5,550 bases of DNA, taken from the NCBI GenBank assembly GCA_003244035.1, contig QHBV01000032.1:12292-17841 (forward strand). Direction: 5' to 3'. Under the pieces are notes generated by a model. That model made no database searches. It saw only the letters and a program-made list of their open reading frames with translations, and had not been told where the DNA came from. This document shows, piece after piece, positions 4,585 through 5,550 of this stretch. Numbering within the stretch: position 1 is the first letter of the stretch; each line of letters opens with the position of its first letter. A program made the translations under genes and the position numbers. Source of the DNA: Solirubrobacterales bacterium. GTDB lineage: Bacteria > Actinomycetota > Thermoleophilia > Solirubrobacterales > Solirubrobacteraceae.

Positions 4585-5550
4585 ATGGCGGTGCCCCTGT
4601 TCGACACCGAGACCCCGCTGGCGCCCTGCCGTGAGGCGATCCTGTCCAGGATCGCGGCGGTGATCGCGCGCGGCACCTACGTCCTCGGGCCCGAGGACGA
4701 TGCGTTCGAGCAAGAGCTCGCGTCATACCTGGGCGTGCGTCACGTCGTCTCGGTCGCCAACGGCACCGACGCGATCACGATTGCGCTGCGGGCGCTGGGG
4801 GTGCGACCGGGCGACGAGGTCGTGGTTCCGGCCTTTACCTTCTACGCGACCGCGGAGGCGATCGCGGCCGCCGGCGCGCGCCCGGTGTTCTGCGATGTCG
4901 ATCGCTCGACCCGCAACGTCACGCGCGACACCGTCGAGGCCGCGTTCACGCGCCGCACCACGGCGGTCGTAGCGGTTGACCTGTTTGGCCTCCCCGCGCC
5001 GGTCGGCGAGCTGCGCGAGCTCGGCCTGCCGGTGCTCGAGGACGCGGCCCAGGCGCTGGGCGCCAGCCTCGACGGGCGGCGCGCCGGGGCTCTTGGGGAC
5101 GTCGCGACGCTCTCTTTCTACCCCTCCAAGAACCTCGGCTGCTTCGGCGACGGCGGCGCGATCGCGACCGACGACGACGAGCTGGCCGAGTACGCGCGAG
5201 CGCTGCGCTTCCATGGCTCGCGCGACAAGCAGACCTTCGAGTACGTGGGCTGCAACTCTCGGCTGGACGAGCTGCAGGCGGCGATCCTGCGCGTGCTGCT
5301 GCCGCGGCTCGACGGCTGGTGCGCCGGCCGGCGCGATGGGTCGCGGGCTTACGCGGAGGCCGGGCTCGGCGAGCACGTGGGCTTGCCGGCTCTGCCCCGC
5401 GGGGCCGAGCCGGCGTGGCACTTGTACGTGGTCACGCATCCGCGCGCCGACGAGCTCACCGGCGCGCTCCACCGCCGGGGGATCGGAGCCCGCGGCTACT
5501 ACCGTGTGCCGCTGCACCGCCAGCCCGCGATGGCGCCGTACGTCGACGGC
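4585..5550 (+). CDS. DegT/DnrJ/EryC1/StrS sugar aminotransferase, 3' end missing
   Basis: This is a PLP-dependent fold-type I aminotransferase that acts on keto sugars linked to nucleotides, making amino sugars for surface polysaccharide or secondary metabolites. The frame runs from ATG 4585 to the window end, 322 residues without a stop; the family averages ~365-390, so roughly 40-60 residues are missing. Motifs: VPLFDTE at the N-terminus; YVLGPE (32-37); ANGTDAI (58-64, phosphate-binding turn); PAFTFYAT (82-89), with an aromatic residue expected to stack on PLP; LEDAAQALGA (151-160), with Asp153 for the pyridine nitrogen and Gln156; SFYPSKNLGCFGDGGA (176-191), with Lys182 the Schiff-base lysine; CNSRLDELQAAI (223-234). 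All expected catalytic residues are present. The KNLGCFGDGG form resembles 3-amino sugar enzymes (WbpE/FdtB-like), but the substrate is not certain. There is no strong Shine-Dalgarno; GGGTAGGG ends 12 nt upstream. It is divergent from dedA. Confidence 0.93.
   Translation, partial: MAVPLFDTETPLAPCREAILSRIAAVIARGTYVLGPEDDAFEQELASYLGVRHVVSVANGTDAITIALRALGVRPGDEVVVPAFTFYATAEAIAAAGARPVFCDVDRSTRNVTRDTVEAAFTRRTTAVVAVDLFGLPAPVGELRELGLPVLEDAAQALGASLDGRRAGALGDVATLSFYPSKNLGCFGDGGAIATDDDELAEYARALRFHGSRDKQTFEYVGCNSRLDELQAAILRVLLPRLDGWCAGRRDGSRAYAEAGLGEHVGLPALPRGAEPAWHLYVVTHPRADELTGALHRRGIGARGYYRVPLHRQPAMAPYVDG

Noticed and set aside
4465..4713. Extended dedA start at ATG 4713.
   Set aside because: It would overlap the divergent aminotransferase by about 130 bp and add ~80 residues of Arg/Pro/Gly-rich sequence unlike any DedA N-terminus.
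4723..5517. 264-residue minus-strand frame opposite the aminotransferase.
   Set aside because: The plus strand carries the complete set of DegT motifs, including the PLP lysine. The antisense product is low-complexity and has no ribosome site.
1..5550. Frequent GATCG-containing palindromes that recall the HIP1 element of cyanobacteria.
   Set aside because: GAT, ATC, GCG and CGC codons in GC-rich coding DNA produce these without selection, and gene content does not suggest a cyanobacterium.
1..5550. Search for tRNA, rRNA, CRISPR repeats, IS ends and phage genes.
   Set aside because: Nothing with cloverleaf pairing, regularly spaced repeats, terminal inverted repeats with a transposase, or phage motifs was seen. 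The window is filled by six protein genes.

Overview
The window is very GC-rich DNA with GTG and possible TTG starts, overlapping genes and almost no non-coding sequence. Protein flavour (an actinobacterial-type GT39 enzyme with an ANCxxTYYG-like segment, a UppP with an HGPAELLPISSSGH motif, a divergent PurM, a DedA with the PGSEP motif) points to a high-GC actinobacterium. The best guess is the Thermoleophilia/Solirubrobacterales side of the phylum. That placement is inferred from recall of families, not from a search.

Layout. (1) Positions 1-590, plus strand: 3' part of a DsbA/FrnE-like thioredoxin-fold protein whose N-terminus, including any CxxC, lies outside the window. (2) Positions 575-1903, plus strand: a GT39/ArnT-like membrane glycosyltransferase overlapping gene 1. 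(3) Positions 1924-4464, minus strand: a three-gene overlapping cluster, transcribed dedA, uppP, purM. uppP starts 11 nt inside the dedA end, and purM starts on a GTGA overlap with the uppP stop. It converges on the glycosyltransferase with only 20 bp between stop codons, where a short hairpin could act as a bidirectional terminator. (4) Positions 4465-4584: a divergent control region with repeated GGGCACAA boxes. (5) Positions 4585-5550, plus strand: a DegT/DnrJ/EryC1/StrS PLP-dependent sugar aminotransferase, cut off by the window end.

How the genes fit together. Four of the six genes concern envelope carbohydrate built on polyprenyl lipid. UppP makes undecaprenyl phosphate from the pyrophosphate. 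DedA proteins are a known family of undecaprenyl-phosphate translocases. GT39 enzymes take sugars from polyprenyl-phosphate donors. DegT enzymes make amino sugars for surface glycans or secondary metabolites. purM is the outsider: a purine-pathway gene that appears translationally coupled to the lipid-recycling pair. I see no mobile element, CRISPR array, RNA gene or phage gene. The region looks like ordinary chromosome. Its most interesting points are the dedA-uppP-purM coupling, a Glu/Arg/Ala-rich insertion in the glycosyltransferase, and the repeat-bearing divergent promoter region.
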